Shown here piece after piece: positions 51,886-60,638 of a stretch of 64,000 bases of DNA. The translations under genes were made by a program, and so were the position numbers. Position 1 is the first letter of the stretch. Every line of letters starts with the position of its first letter. The DNA comes from JAFECT01 sp036501825 (GTDB lineage Bacteria > Pseudomonadota > Alphaproteobacteria > Caulobacterales > Caulobacteraceae), in contig DASXZP010000032.1 in assembly GCA_036501825.1 (NCBI GenBank), forward strand, positions 310,001 to 374,000, read 5' to 3'. The notes beneath the pieces were generated by a model. That model saw only the letters and a program-made list of their open reading frames with translations. It did no database searches and was not told where the DNA came from.

Positions 51886-52377
51886 ATGTTTCCCAAGGAC
51901 GTCGAAGCCGCCGCCCGCGCCGTTCTGGACCGCGCCCGCGCCCGGGGTTGGACGCTCGCAGCGGCCGAGAGCTGCACCGGCGGTCTTGTGGTCGGCGCCC
52001 TGACCGAAATCGCGGGGTCATCCGATGTGGTGGATCGAGGGTTCGTCACCTATTCGAACGCGGCGAAGAGCGAAATGCTGGGCGTGGATGCGGCGCTAAT
52101 CGAGCGAGTCGGCGCCGTGTCGGAAGAGGTCGCGCGCGCGATGGCCGAGGGTGCGGTTGCGCGATCGGGCGCGAACCTTGCCGTCTCCATCACGGGCATC
52201 GCGGGGCCGGGCGGCGGATCGGCGGACAAGCCCGTGGGCCTGGTGCATTTTGCGACGGCGGTGCGCGGTGGCGAGACTCTGCACCTTCGCAGACAGTTTG
52301 GTGAAAGGGAGCGGGCCGCAGTCCGGAGTGCGGCGGTGGACGTATCCCTCGCCATGTTGCTGGAGAGACTCGGATAA
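51886..52377 (+). CDS. CinA-family nicotinamide-nucleotide amidohydrolase (C-terminal-domain form)
   Basis: A 163-residue stand-alone CinA C-terminal domain (PncC-like), which deamidates NMN to nicotinate mononucleotide in pyridine-nucleotide recycling. Motifs: LAAAESCTGGLVVGALTEI near residue 25 with the catalytic Ser-Cys, GFVTYSNAAKSEMLGV near 55, and SITGIAGPGGGSADKPVG near 105. The N-terminal competence-damage domain of full-length CinA is absent, as in Caulobacter. ATG 51886 begins the conserved helix. Its place between ispDF and RatA-lipA matches the expected order. Confidence 0.9.
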   Translation: MFPKDVEAAARAVLDRARARGWTLAAAESCTGGLVVGALTEIAGSSDVVDRGFVTYSNAAKSEMLGVDAALIERVGAVSEEVARAMAEGAVARSGANLAVSITGIAGPGGGSADKPVGLVHFATAVRGGETLHLRRQFGERERAAVRSAAVDVSLAMLLERLG

Positions 52378-52481
52378 CAACGAAATCTGATTTAGAGTCG
52401 ACGTCCATGGGGGACTGAGTGGGCGACCCGCGGCGTCTGGTCCGGCGCAAACCACCAGCGGTCAGAGCCGGGAGAACGCCG

Positions 52482-53536
52482 ATGACTTCAGTGTTCAAGC
52501 GTCGTGATTTCGTGCGCAGCCTGGGCCTCATTGCGGCCGTCCCAAGCCTTCCGTTCACGAGCCTGGGTCTGTTCGGCGGCCCGTTGTTGCCCGGCCAGAC
52601 CGCCAAATCGAGCGGTCCGACCATAGCGGCGTGGCCACCCAACTTCGCGTCAAATCACAACTACACCCTGCGCGCCGCCACCCAAGGCGAGAGCATCCGG
52701 GCCTGTCGGTCACCATCGATGTGGCGGAGAAAATCGTGGCGCCCGAGGGCATGAGCATTCAGCTCAACGTCCACTCCCCCAAGGTCTCCAACTGTAACTG
52801 GCAGCAGTACATGTTCAGGCTGCCGGTGAAAGCCAGCGACACGCAGGCGGTCCAGTGGGCGATGGAAAACTGGCCGAGGACCGACGCCATCCTTTGGAGT
52901 GAAGTGCAGCACCACGGCGCCGCGTGCCGGACTGGAACCGGCCCGGATGACTGTTCCGGGCCGCTGATCAGCCCCCAGGCTGCATTTGCGTCCTTCAAAG
53001 GCACGCGCAATGACGTCATTCCGGCCGGCGCTCAACTTCGCATCGAATTGCTCGAGGATCCGGACGGCAAGATCATCGGCGCAATGTTCACGGTCATCGA
53101 TGCGGACGGCACGAAAACGGAGACGACGCAGAAGATTCTGAAAAGCCCGTTCTTCGGGACCAGTACGCTCGCGACGCCCGACATCCTCGAACCGAACATG
53201 GGATTCCAGCTCGAAATCGTGGCCTTATCGAAGAAAGCGCACGCCACTTTGACCGGCTCCGGAACGATCACCTACAACGCAAAGAACGCGTTGCAAGCCG
53301 TTGGCGACTTCCCCAAGGCGAAACAGACGGGCGAGACGTCGAATATGGTCTATGGCGAAATGATACGCGCCCCACGCTCGAGGCTCACCCAGAAATTCGG
53401 CGTCGATCTGACTTGGCCGCCCGCCGCGGGCGCCGCCCCGATCCAACCCAACTGCTCGGGCGTCGAAGTCTACAATCCCAAGACCGGGACGTGCCAGCCG
53501 CCGAGCGGGACGCTCAAGGACAAGCCTACCGGCTGA
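52482..53536 (+). pseudogene. Tat-exported hypothetical protein broken by a 2-base insertion
   Basis: From ATG 52482 (GGAGA upstream) the frame encodes a twin-arginine-like signal (KRRDFVRSLGLIAAVP) and runs to about 52691. There the next two bases, AG at 52692-52693, duplicate the dinucleotide before them. Skipping them joins the first frame seamlessly to a second that runs to 53536 (TQGE then HPGLSVTIDVAEKIVAPEG), giving one uninterrupted protein of about 350 residues. As read, the chain would end shortly after. The second frame has a beta-rich, cysteine-containing domain and a Pro-rich tail and no recognised family. Either a real recent frameshift or a sequencing error is possible. Confidence 0.65.
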
Positions 53537-53559
53537 GCGCCGCGCCGCATGATCGCAAA

Positions 53560-54051
53560 CTAGGTCTTTGCCGCCTTTGGCGCGACCGTTCGGTCGGTAA
53601 CGATCGGCGTAAACAACGCCTTCGCTCTCGCTTCGAAACAGCCCATCAGCTTCATCACCGCGCGATCGAAGTTGCTCGCCAGCAGGGCCGATAGAATCCG
53701 CGACTTGAACTCGTAGGTGATCAGGAACTCGACCTTGCAGCCGCCGGGGTCGGGCGAAAACCGCCAGCGGTTTTCCAGCGAGCGGAACGGGCCGCGGATC
53801 AGGGCCACCAGGATGGTGCGCGCGTTGCTGTCGCGCGTCACGTGGGTGGAGAACTTTTCCGTCAGCATGGCAAAGCCGATGCCGGCTTCACTGTCGAGCT
53901 CGATCACGCCGGGCGCCGTCTCGCGCTCATTCCACACCCGCATGGTGGTGATCCAGGGCACGAACTCGGGATAGCGCGCCACGTCGCCCACCAGGGTGAA
54001 CAGCTGGTCCGGCGTATAGGGCAGGACCTTGGTGACGGCGTGACGGTGCAA
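53560..54051 (-). CDS. RatA/COQ10-like START-domain protein
   Basis: A 163-residue SRPBCC protein of the RatA/coenzyme-Q-binding COQ10 group. Motifs: VLPYTPDQLFTLVGDVARYP near residue 10 followed by FVPWITTMRV, FSTHVTRDSN, FRSLENRWRFSPDPGGCKVE and the C-terminal FKSRILSALLASNFDRAV helix. The bacterial proteins are thought to bind quinones; the RatA name comes from a ribosome-association activity in E. coli. The start is TTG 54051, ten bases after the lipA stop, with GAGGG upstream. The lipA-RatA pair is conserved in Caulobacter. Confidence 0.88.
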   Translation of the reverse strand: MHRHAVTKVLPYTPDQLFTLVGDVARYPEFVPWITTMRVWNERETAPGVIELDSEAGIGFAMLTEKFSTHVTRDSNARTILVALIRGPFRSLENRWRFSPDPGGCKVEFLITYEFKSRILSALLASNFDRAVMKLMGCFEARAKALFTPIVTDRTVAPKAAKT

Positions 54052-54061
54052 GCGGCCGCCC

Positions 54062-55042
54062 TCAGCGCGCCTTGGACTGAGCGCCAAGCTGCGCCCCAAG
54101 CTGCGCGTCGCGTGCCGCCCTGAGCTTTGCGAAATCTTCTCCCGCATGGTGGGAAGAACGCGTGAGCGGGCTGGACGACACCATCAAAAATCCCTTCGCC
54201 CGGGCGATGGCCTCGTAGGCCTTGAATTCGTCGGGCGTGACGAAGCGGTCGATGGCGGCGTGTTTGCGCGTGGGCTGCAGGTACTGGCCGATGGTGATGA
54301 AGTCGACGCCGGCGGAGCGCATGTCGTCCATGACCTGCATGACCTCCTCCTTGGCTTCGCCGAGCCCCACCATCACGCCGGACTTGGTGAACTGCGCGGG
54401 GTCGCGCTCCTTCACCTTTTCCAGCAGGCGCAGCGAGTGGAAATAGCGCGCGCCCGGGCGGATCTTCAAATACAGCCGCGGCACGGTTTCCAGGTTGTGG
54501 TTGAACACGTCGGGCTTGGCGTCGATCACCAGGTCGGCAGCGCCGTCCTTGCGCAAAAAGTCGGGCGTCAAAATCTCGATCGTCGTGCCCGGCGCCTGCA
54601 AACGGATCTGGCGCACCACCTCGGCAAAATGCGCCGCGCCGCCATCGCCCAGGTCGTCGCGATCGACGGAGGTGATCACCACGTGAGCCAGGCCCATCTC
54701 GGCCACCGCGCGGCCCACCTTCACCGGTTCGTCCTGATCCAGCGGCCCCGGCAGACCGGTCTTCACGTTGCAGAAGGCGCAGGCCCGCGTGCAGGTGTCG
54801 CCCATGATCATCAGGGTCGCGTGCTTCTGGGCCCAGCACTCGCCGATGTTGGGACAGGCGGCCTCTTCACAGACCGTGTGCAGGCCCTTGTCGTGGACGA
54901 TCCGCTTGGTCTCGAGATAGCCCGGGGTCCCCGGCGCCTTGACCCTCAACCAGTCGGGTTTGCGCAGCACCGGGGTGTCCGGCCGCGAGGCCTTCTCCGG
55001 GTGGCGCAGGGCGCGCTCGGAATTGTCGATGAGGGTGACCAT
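54062..55042 (-). CDS. lipA: Lipoyl synthase
   Basis: A 326-residue radical-SAM enzyme that inserts two sulphurs into protein-bound octanoate. The auxiliary-cluster cysteines are in CEEAACPNIGECW (near residue 58) and the radical-SAM C-x-x-x-C-x-x-C in GDTCTRACAFCNVKTG (near 85). TSVDRDDLGDGGAAHFAEV, the NHNLETVPRLY segment and the C-terminal SSPLTRSSHHAG arginine/serine motif complete the family pattern. It supplies lipoate for the pyruvate dehydrogenase E2 encoded at the right edge. Confidence 0.96.
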   Translation of the reverse strand: MVTLIDNSERALRHPEKASRPDTPVLRKPDWLRVKAPGTPGYLETKRIVHDKGLHTVCEEAACPNIGECWAQKHATLMIMGDTCTRACAFCNVKTGLPGPLDQDEPVKVGRAVAEMGLAHVVITSVDRDDLGDGGAAHFAEVVRQIRLQAPGTTIEILTPDFLRKDGAADLVIDAKPDVFNHNLETVPRLYLKIRPGARYFHSLRLLEKVKERDPAQFTKSGVMVGLGEAKEEVMQVMDDMRSAGVDFITIGQYLQPTRKHAAIDRFVTPDEFKAYEAIARAKGFLMVSSSPLTRSSHHAGEDFAKLRAARDAQLGAQLGAQSKAR

Positions 55043-55181
55043 GAGTCGGGCTACGGCAACGCCTTGAACGAGGGGCGTTATGTCGTCCTTCGGGGCCGGA
55101 ATGGCAAGCGCAGTCGCGCCGCAGGCAGCGCCCTTAAGCTTAGGCCTCCCACGGCTCGAAAATCCACGCTATCCCTTGGCG

Positions 55182-56120
55182 GTGCGTGGGGTGTTGGCCG
55201 TCGTTTTGGTCTGTCTGGCGCTCGCGGGGTGTCACCGCGAGGCGAAGGACGCGTTCGTGGACACGCGCACGCCCCCGTCCCTGTCGCCGCGGTATTTCCC
55301 GCCCGAGGGTTGGGCCTGGGGGACGGTGCAGGCGGAGGGTGGCTCGTCCATCCGCTACGGCGTCGCGGCCCCGACGGGCGTGCCCAAGGCCAGCGTGATC
55401 ATCGCCGCGGCCGCCGGGGAACCCGCCGAGCTCTACTATGAGACCGCCCGCGACCTGATCGGCCAGGGTTACACCGTCTGGGTGCTCGACCCGGCCCCCT
55501 CGCCTTCGGCCGGGGCGGCGGCGATCCATGCCCTGATCGACAACATGGTCCGGCCCAAGGCCGCCGATACGGTCGTCCTGGCGGGTTACGACTATGGGGC
55601 GCTTGAGAGCCTGCTGGAGGCCGAGACCCTGACGCCCCGGGTGAACGGGCTGGTGGTCTGGCAGCCGCGCCTGACCGAACCCCTGGGCCTGGTCGCCGCC
55701 GGCAAGGTGAAGGTGGGGCTGGGCGGGTTCACCGCCGAGGGCGAGCACGCCTGGACGCGGCCCGACTATGACCTTTCCGGCCGCGCGACCCTGGCCCAGG
55801 CCTGGCAGACCGCCAATCCGGACCTGCGGCCCAAGCCCCGGCCCTGGAGCTGGTTCGACAATGCGGCGGTCGCCGCCGACCAGGCCGCCGACCCTGCGCG
55901 CCTGAAGCTGCTGAGCGTCCCGGTCCTGGTGGTCAGCGCGCCAGGGGACGCCCCCGCCGATAAGCTCTGCGCCGGCCTCGCCCGTTGCCAGCGCACAGCC
56001 GCCGACCCCGGCGGCAAGGCGCCGCTCCACCTCGCCGCCGACGCCCAGCGCACGGTCTGGCTGCAGGCCCTGCTGCAGTTCGTCGAAGCCCGCGTGGCCG
56101 AACACGCTCACGGCGTGTAA
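55182..56120 (+). CDS. Lipoprotein with an alpha/beta-hydrolase-like fold
   Basis: A 312-residue lipoprotein if translation starts at GTG 55182, which gives a short signal with lipobox LAGC (RGVLAVVLVCLALAGC). An ATG at 55080 with GAGGGG upstream is also in frame and would add 34 residues before an internal hydrophobic segment; the choice is made on the lipoprotein signal. The mature part begins with AFVDTRTPPSLSPRYFPPEG and holds strands such as ASVIIAAAAGEPAELYYETA and VLAGYDYGALESLLE, where the usual nucleophile Ser is replaced by Asp. It therefore lacks an obvious catalytic triad. The function is unknown. Confidence 0.72.
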   Translation: MRGVLAVVLVCLALAGCHREAKDAFVDTRTPPSLSPRYFPPEGWAWGTVQAEGGSSIRYGVAAPTGVPKASVIIAAAAGEPAELYYETARDLIGQGYTVWVLDPAPSPSAGAAAIHALIDNMVRPKAADTVVLAGYDYGALESLLEAETLTPRVNGLVVWQPRLTEPLGLVAAGKVKVGLGGFTAEGEHAWTRPDYDLSGRATLAQAWQTANPDLRPKPRPWSWFDNAAVAADQAADPARLKLLSVPVLVVSAPGDAPADKLCAGLARCQRTAADPGGKAPLHLAADAQRTVWLQALLQFVEARVAEHAHGV

Positions 56121-56208
56121 GCGACCTTTTCAACGGGGGAACGGGCGACTAGCCTGCCCGCTTAGAAAATAAGAAGTCTAAATAACAAGAATAGGGAGAC
56201 GCCGGCCT

Positions 56209-57771
56209 ATGCCGCGCGATTACCGTCCGGGGGCAGGAGACACGCCGATCTTCGATTCACTGATCGAGGCGCGGCACAAGTACGGCGGCAATAAAGAGAT
56301 TCTGGAGGACCAGGATCGCAAGCCCCTCACCTACACCGGCCTGATCCGCGCCGCCTTCGTGCTCGGGCGCAAGATCGCCGACATCACCGAGGCGAAGGAA
56401 CACGTCGGCGTGCTGTTGCCGTCGTCGATGGGCGTGGTGGTGACCTACTACGCGCTGCACGCGTTCGGGCGCGTACCGGTGATGCTGAACTTCACCTCGG
56501 GCCTGCGCAACGTGAAGGCGGCGTGCAAGGCCGCGGGCGTCAAGCGCATCCTCACCGCGCGCCGCTTCATCGAAAACGCGCGCCTGGAAGACCTGGTCGA
56601 CGGCCTCGAGCCCGCGGTCGAGATCGTCTGGCTCGACGACATCCGCGGCAAGATCGGCGTCAGTGACAAGCTGTTCGGCCTGATGGCCGGTCTGTTCCCC
56701 AAGCGCTATCGTGTGCCGACCTCACCCGACGACATCGGCGCGATCCTGTTCACCTCCGGCAGTTTCGGCGCGCCCAAGGGCTGCGTGTTGAGTCAGCGGA
56801 ACCTGACGTCGAACGTCGAACAGGTCGCCGCCCACATCGACCTTGATCCCAACTGGGTGATGTTCAACCCGCTGCCGACCTTTCACTGTTTCGGCCTGAT
56901 GGGCGGGGTGCTGCTGCCGCTGCTCACCGGCATGAAGGCGTTCGAGTATCCCTCGCCGCTGCACACCAAGCAGATCCCGCCCCTGGTGCGCGAGTCGAAG
57001 GCGTCGATCCTGCTGGCCACCGACACCTTCATCAACCAGTACGCCCGCGCCGCGGCGCCCGGCGATCTCGACGGGCTGGAGTTCGTGGTCTGCGGCGCCG
57101 AGAAGGTGCGCGAGGAAACCCACGATCTGTTCGCCAAACGCTACAACAACATGCCGGTGCTGGAAGGTTACGGCGCGACCGAAGCGGCGCCGGTGATCGC
57201 GGTGAACCAGCCCCACGACAACCATCGCGGCACGGTCGGCAAGATCGTGCCGGGTCTGGAGACGCGGATCGATCCGGTTGAAGGCATACCACTGGGCGGA
57301 CGCCTGTTCGTGCGCGGTCCCAATGTGATGGCCGGCTATCTGACCGGCGACGGATCGGGCGAGGTCGAAGCCCTGGCCGGCGGTTGGCACGACACCGGCG
57401 ACGTGGTCACCCTCGACGAGGACGGCGTGATCCGCATCCAGGGCCGGGTGAAGCGCTTCGCCAAGATCGGCGGCGAGATGGTGTCCCTGACCGCGGTCGA
57501 GAACATCGCCGACGCGGTCTGGCCTGACGCCCGCAACGCCGTGGTCTCCGTGCCCGACGCGAAAAAGGGCGAGCGCCTCGTCCTGATCACCGACAAGCGC
57601 GACGCCGAGGTCTCGGACCTGGCCGGGTGGGTTAAGCAGAACGGCGTGTCGGAACTGAACGTCCCCAAGCGCCTGATCAAAATCCCAGAACTGCCGCTGC
57701 TGGGCACCGGGAAGACCGACTATGTAGCGATCCAGCGGATGGCCGATGTCGAGGCGGCGCGCGCCGCTTAA
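56209..57771 (+). CDS. AMP-forming acyl-CoA/acyl-ACP synthetase
   Basis: A 520-residue adenylate-forming enzyme. The ATP-binding motif reads ILFTSGSFGAPKGCVLSQRN near residue 182 (usual T-S-G-S/T-x-G-x-P-K-G), followed by FHCFGLMGGVLLPLL, the A5 motif EGYGATEAAPVIAVN near 320, the A7 motif WHDTGDVVTLDEDG near 395 and IQGRVKRFAKIGGEMVS near 415. The C-terminal catalytic lysine lies in LLGTGKTDYVAI. It resembles the synthetase half of Aas and probably activates fatty acids. The preceding 88 bases are A/T-rich and contain a good AGGGAGA ribosome binding site. Confidence 0.88.
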   Translation: MPRDYRPGAGDTPIFDSLIEARHKYGGNKEILEDQDRKPLTYTGLIRAAFVLGRKIADITEAKEHVGVLLPSSMGVVVTYYALHAFGRVPVMLNFTSGLRNVKAACKAAGVKRILTARRFIENARLEDLVDGLEPAVEIVWLDDIRGKIGVSDKLFGLMAGLFPKRYRVPTSPDDIGAILFTSGSFGAPKGCVLSQRNLTSNVEQVAAHIDLDPNWVMFNPLPTFHCFGLMGGVLLPLLTGMKAFEYPSPLHTKQIPPLVRESKASILLATDTFINQYARAAAPGDLDGLEFVVCGAEKVREETHDLFAKRYNNMPVLEGYGATEAAPVIAVNQPHDNHRGTVGKIVPGLETRIDPVEGIPLGGRLFVRGPNVMAGYLTGDGSGEVEALAGGWHDTGDVVTLDEDGVIRIQGRVKRFAKIGGEMVSLTAVENIADAVWPDARNAVVSVPDAKKGERLVLITDKRDAEVSDLAGWVKQNGVSELNVPKRLIKIPELPLLGTGKTDYVAIQRMADVEAARAA

Positions 57772-57874
57772 GAATTGCGCAGCCTGGGGAATAAACCCGG
57801 CGTCTGCAGCGTATTCCCTGCGACCACGGATTCGCACATTGACCCTTTCTCGACCCAGGCCTAAACGCGGCGCC

Positions 57875-58252
57875 ATGGCTGGACGGCGCCCGCAACGATC
57901 GGACGCGTGGGGATTGACCGCGATCCTCGCGGCCTTTGCCTTGGTCGTGCAGGTCCTGGCGCCCACCGTGGCGGCGGCACGCACCACGGAAATTCTGGAA
58001 ATCTGTTCAGCGACCGGGGCCCAGGCCGTCACGGTCGGCCACGCGCCACACCACAAGGGCTTTTTCGGCCTGAAGTGCGCCGACTGCGTCGTACACAGCC
58101 TCGCCGGCGCCGCGCCGGTCGCCCCGCCCGTTCCGATGCGCATCGCCTCGGCGGTCCGCGTGCGTCCATCGATCGAGCGTACCGGATCGATCGGACCGCG
58201 CAGCCCGCCGCGAATCCGCGAGCAATCGCCAAGAGCGCCCCCCGTCCTCTGA
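57875..58252 (+). CDS. DUF2946-type small exported/membrane protein
   Basis: A 125-residue protein starting at ATG 57875. A basic N-terminus is followed by a single hydrophobic segment (GLTAILAAFALVVQVLAP) and a cysteine-containing region EICSATGAQAV followed by LKCADCVVHSLAG, with a histidine pair in APHHKG. This C...H-H...C-x-x-C layout matches DUF2946, a family often found with copper-related genes. It precedes an outer-membrane protein and a TlpA thioredoxin, supporting a metal or redox role. The tail is Pro/Arg-rich. Confidence 0.65.
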   Translation: MAGRRPQRSDAWGLTAILAAFALVVQVLAPTVAAARTTEILEICSATGAQAVTVGHAPHHKGFFGLKCADCVVHSLAGAAPVAPPVPMRIASAVRVRPSIERTGSIGPRSPPRIREQSPRAPPVL

Positions 58253-58261
58253 CCATCGACC

Positions 58262-58277
58262 ACGGCCTTGCGGCCGT
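58262..58277 (+). terminator. Hairpin between the DUF2946-type and outer-membrane genes
   Basis: ACGGCC (58262-58267) and GGCCGT (58272-58277) form a perfect six-base-pair stem around a four-base loop, ten bases after the DUF2946-type stop and followed by two T. The next gene starts 66 bases later, so it could be a weak terminator or attenuator within the cluster. Confidence 0.4.
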
Positions 58278-58342
58278 TTCACCGCGCGTCCGGGAACACT
58301 CCGGCGTGTCGCGACGTCTGATGCTCAGATCGGGACCCTTCA

Positions 58343-59287
58343 ATGCTGTTCTCACCGCTGCGACGCTTTCTAGCCGCGGCCGCCGTCGGCGCGGCCACCG
58401 TTACCCCCATGATCGCCGCCACGCCTGCCAATGCCTGCGCCTGCGGTTGCGGCGTGTTTGACGTGGGCGCCGAAAGCCTGTTCCCCGAAGGCGCGGGCGA
58501 CACCGTCTTCGTGCAGGCCAGCTACATGGACCAGACGCAGAATTGGTCCGGGACCTCCAAGGCTCCCGCCGCGGACAACGACGACAAGCGCATCCGGTCC
58601 GATTTTCTGGATGTCGGCTGGCAGCACATGTTCAATCGCGATTGGGGGGTGATGGTGCAGGTCCCGGTGACCGACCGGCTGTTTAACACCGACGGCGGCG
58701 GCGCTCACGTGGACACCTTCCGCCACACCGCGCTCGGCGACATCAAGGTCATGGGGGTCTATTCCGGTTTCTCGCCGGACATGTCCTCGGGTCTGATCTT
58801 CGGCGTGAAGCTGCCGAGCGGCGACTGGAAGTATCAGGGCTTCGACCGCGATGTGGAGATCGGTTCGGGGTCGACCGACCTGCTGCTCGGCGGCTATCAC
58901 CAGGACAAGTTCGACAAGAACGGCAAGTTCGGCTGGTTCGCCCAGGTCATGTGGCAAAAGCCGCTGGCGTGGCAGGGCGGCTATCGCCCGGGCGCCGAAG
59001 CGGACGGCGCGGCCGGTATCTATGCTGAAGGCTGGACGTTCGGGAACGGACTGAGGCTCTCGCCGGTCGCCCAGGTGATCGGTTCGACGCGCGAGCACGA
59101 CTCCGGACCCGCGGCGGATCCTTTGAACAGCGGCTACGATCGCCTGATGGTTTCGCCGGGGCTGGAGTTCAACGCCAAGACCTGGCGGCTCTACGGCGAC
59201 GTCGAGTTGCCGGTCTGGCAGCGCGTGAACGGAAATCAGCTCGTTGCGCCGGCGCTGATGAAAGTTACACTCAGCCGGAGTTTCTGA
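58343..59287 (+). CDS. Exported outer-membrane beta-barrel-like protein
   Basis: A 314-residue exported protein. The signal peptide (LAAAAVGAATVTPMIAAT) is followed at once by a cysteine-rich motif ACACGCG, then by amphipathic beta strands with the conserved segments GTSKAPAADNDDKRIR and GVKLPSGDWKYQGFD followed by GSGSTDLLLGGYH, ending in a terminal-strand KVTLSRSF. The final phenylalanine and alternating pattern suggest an outer-membrane barrel. I recall homologous, uncharacterised proteins in Caulobacter. Its stop overlaps the TlpA-like start (TGATG), so the two are coupled. Confidence 0.78.
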   Translation: MLFSPLRRFLAAAAVGAATVTPMIAATPANACACGCGVFDVGAESLFPEGAGDTVFVQASYMDQTQNWSGTSKAPAADNDDKRIRSDFLDVGWQHMFNRDWGVMVQVPVTDRLFNTDGGGAHVDTFRHTALGDIKVMGVYSGFSPDMSSGLIFGVKLPSGDWKYQGFDRDVEIGSGSTDLLLGGYHQDKFDKNGKFGWFAQVMWQKPLAWQGGYRPGAEADGAAGIYAEGWTFGNGLRLSPVAQVIGSTREHDSGPAADPLNSGYDRLMVSPGLEFNAKTWRLYGDVELPVWQRVNGNQLVAPALMKVTLSRSF

Positions 59288-59808
59288 TGGATCGAACCAT
59301 GAAGCTGACCTCGTTCTGCGCCGCCGCCGCTGTCGTGTCCGTCTTAGCGGCCCCCGCGCAAGCCAAGGGCCCGCCCGCGGTCGGCGCACCCGCTCCCGAA
59401 GTTGTCGCCGCCCAGCTCGACGGCGGGACCTTCGACCTGGAGAAACTGAAGGGCCACGTGATCGTGGTGAACTTCTGGGCGACTTGGTGTCCGCCGTGCC
59501 GCGCCGAGATGCCGGTGATGGACGCCTTCTATCGCAAGCACCACAGCGAGGGCCTGGTGATGATCGGTCTCAGCGAGGACAAGCCGCGCGAGCTGGCGCA
59601 GGTGAAAAACATCACGGCCGCCTTCGCTTACCCGGCGGCGATGACCGATAGCGCCAAGGTCAACAAGTTCGGCATGTTCCAGGTCCTGCCGCAGACCTAT
59701 GTCATCGATCGCGAAGGCCGCATCCGCGCCACCTTCGGCGCCAGCGGCAAGCCGTTGACTGAGGCCGAGCTGAACGCGACGGTTCTGCCGCTGTTGAAGG
59801 CGCGCTGA
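59287..59808 (+). CDS. TlpA-family periplasmic thiol:disulphide oxidoreductase
   Basis: A 173-residue thioredoxin-like protein with signal peptide (MKLTSFCAAAAVVSVLAA from the in-frame ATG at 59299, or four residues longer from 59287). The active site W-C-P-P-C lies in NFWATWCPPCRAEMPVMD near residue 65, with the cis-proline segment LPQTYVIDREGRI near 140. It probably reduces disulphides or delivers reductant for a metal-containing partner. It overlaps the preceding outer-membrane gene and follows the DUF2946-type gene, a likely metal/redox cluster. Confidence 0.9.
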   Translation: MDRTMKLTSFCAAAAVVSVLAAPAQAKGPPAVGAPAPEVVAAQLDGGTFDLEKLKGHVIVVNFWATWCPPCRAEMPVMDAFYRKHHSEGLVMIGLSEDKPRELAQVKNITAAFAYPAAMTDSAKVNKFGMFQVLPQTYVIDREGRIRATFGASGKPLTEAELNATVLPLLKAR

Positions 59809-59811
59809 CGC

Positions 59812-60561
59812 TCAGTGACCTAGCAGTCTCAGCGCCACCGGCTTCCACCACGGCGAGACGTAGAGCAACGCCGCTGTGATCTCTCCAAGGATGATCGCGC
59901 CGCCGCCGAGCACCCACGCGGGATGGACGCGCCTGCGGGTGATGAAATCGTACGCGCCCATGGCCAGGACCAGAAGCGTCGGGCCCGCGTAGGCGGCGAT
60001 GTAGAACGGCCAGAAGCCGTGACCGAAGGCGTTCGGAACCAGCACGAAACCCAGTCGCCCGAAACCCGCGTCGCTGATCGCGATGGTGGCGAGCAGCAGT
60101 AAGCGCTTGTGCGCCGACGGATCGCGGTTGCGCATCAGCAGGCCGGCCGTCACCAGACACGGGAACAGGATGATGTCGTCGAGCTGAACGCTCAGAAACG
60201 ACGGGTCCGCTTCTTTCGTGCCGAGTGAGCGGATGTCCATGTACCAGGACACGCTGATCGCCAAGACCAGCATCACGACCGCCCATCCGGCGCCGAACAG
60301 GCCCAGACGCTTGTGCAGGGCGAGGTTGCCCGTGCGCACCAGCGTGATCTGGGTCGCCAGCAGCGCCAGCCACGTCACGAAGGCGGCGGCATGGATGTGC
60401 ACCAGGATCGGCCAGTTGGCGGTGTGGTGGCTCACCCGGTCGATGATGTCCCAACCGAAGCCCGCCACGATCCCGGTCAGGATCAGGCCCAGCATGATCA
60501 GGAAGAAGTTCCGGTCCCACTTGGTGAACGGCAAGAACGGTCGGGTGATTTCCGCGGTCAT
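59812..60561 (-). CDS. Hypothetical multi-pass membrane protein with conserved histidines
   Basis: A 249-residue protein starting at ATG 60561 (GGGGGAG upstream) with six to seven hydrophobic helices. Histidines occur in the helix-rich segment WPILVHIHAAAFVTWLALLA and at LALHKRLGLFG and PSAHKRLLLL, a pattern seen in uncharacterised membrane families with possible haem-binding character (DUF420/DUF2306-like). No function is assigned. The stop lies three bases from that of the convergent TlpA-like gene. Confidence 0.72.
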   Translation of the reverse strand: MTAEITRPFLPFTKWDRNFFLIMLGLILTGIVAGFGWDIIDRVSHHTANWPILVHIHAAAFVTWLALLATQITLVRTGNLALHKRLGLFGAGWAVVMLVLAISVSWYMDIRSLGTKEADPSFLSVQLDDIILFPCLVTAGLLMRNRDPSAHKRLLLLATIAISDAGFGRLGFVLVPNAFGHGFWPFYIAAYAGPTLLVLAMGAYDFITRRRVHPAWVLGGGAIILGEITAALLYVSPWWKPVALRLLGH

Positions 60562-60638
60562 GGCCCCACTCCCCCGAATGGCATGCCGTTGATATCCCAC
60601 AGAGTCGGCCGGGCGACAAATCCGGCCGGCGAGTGGGC

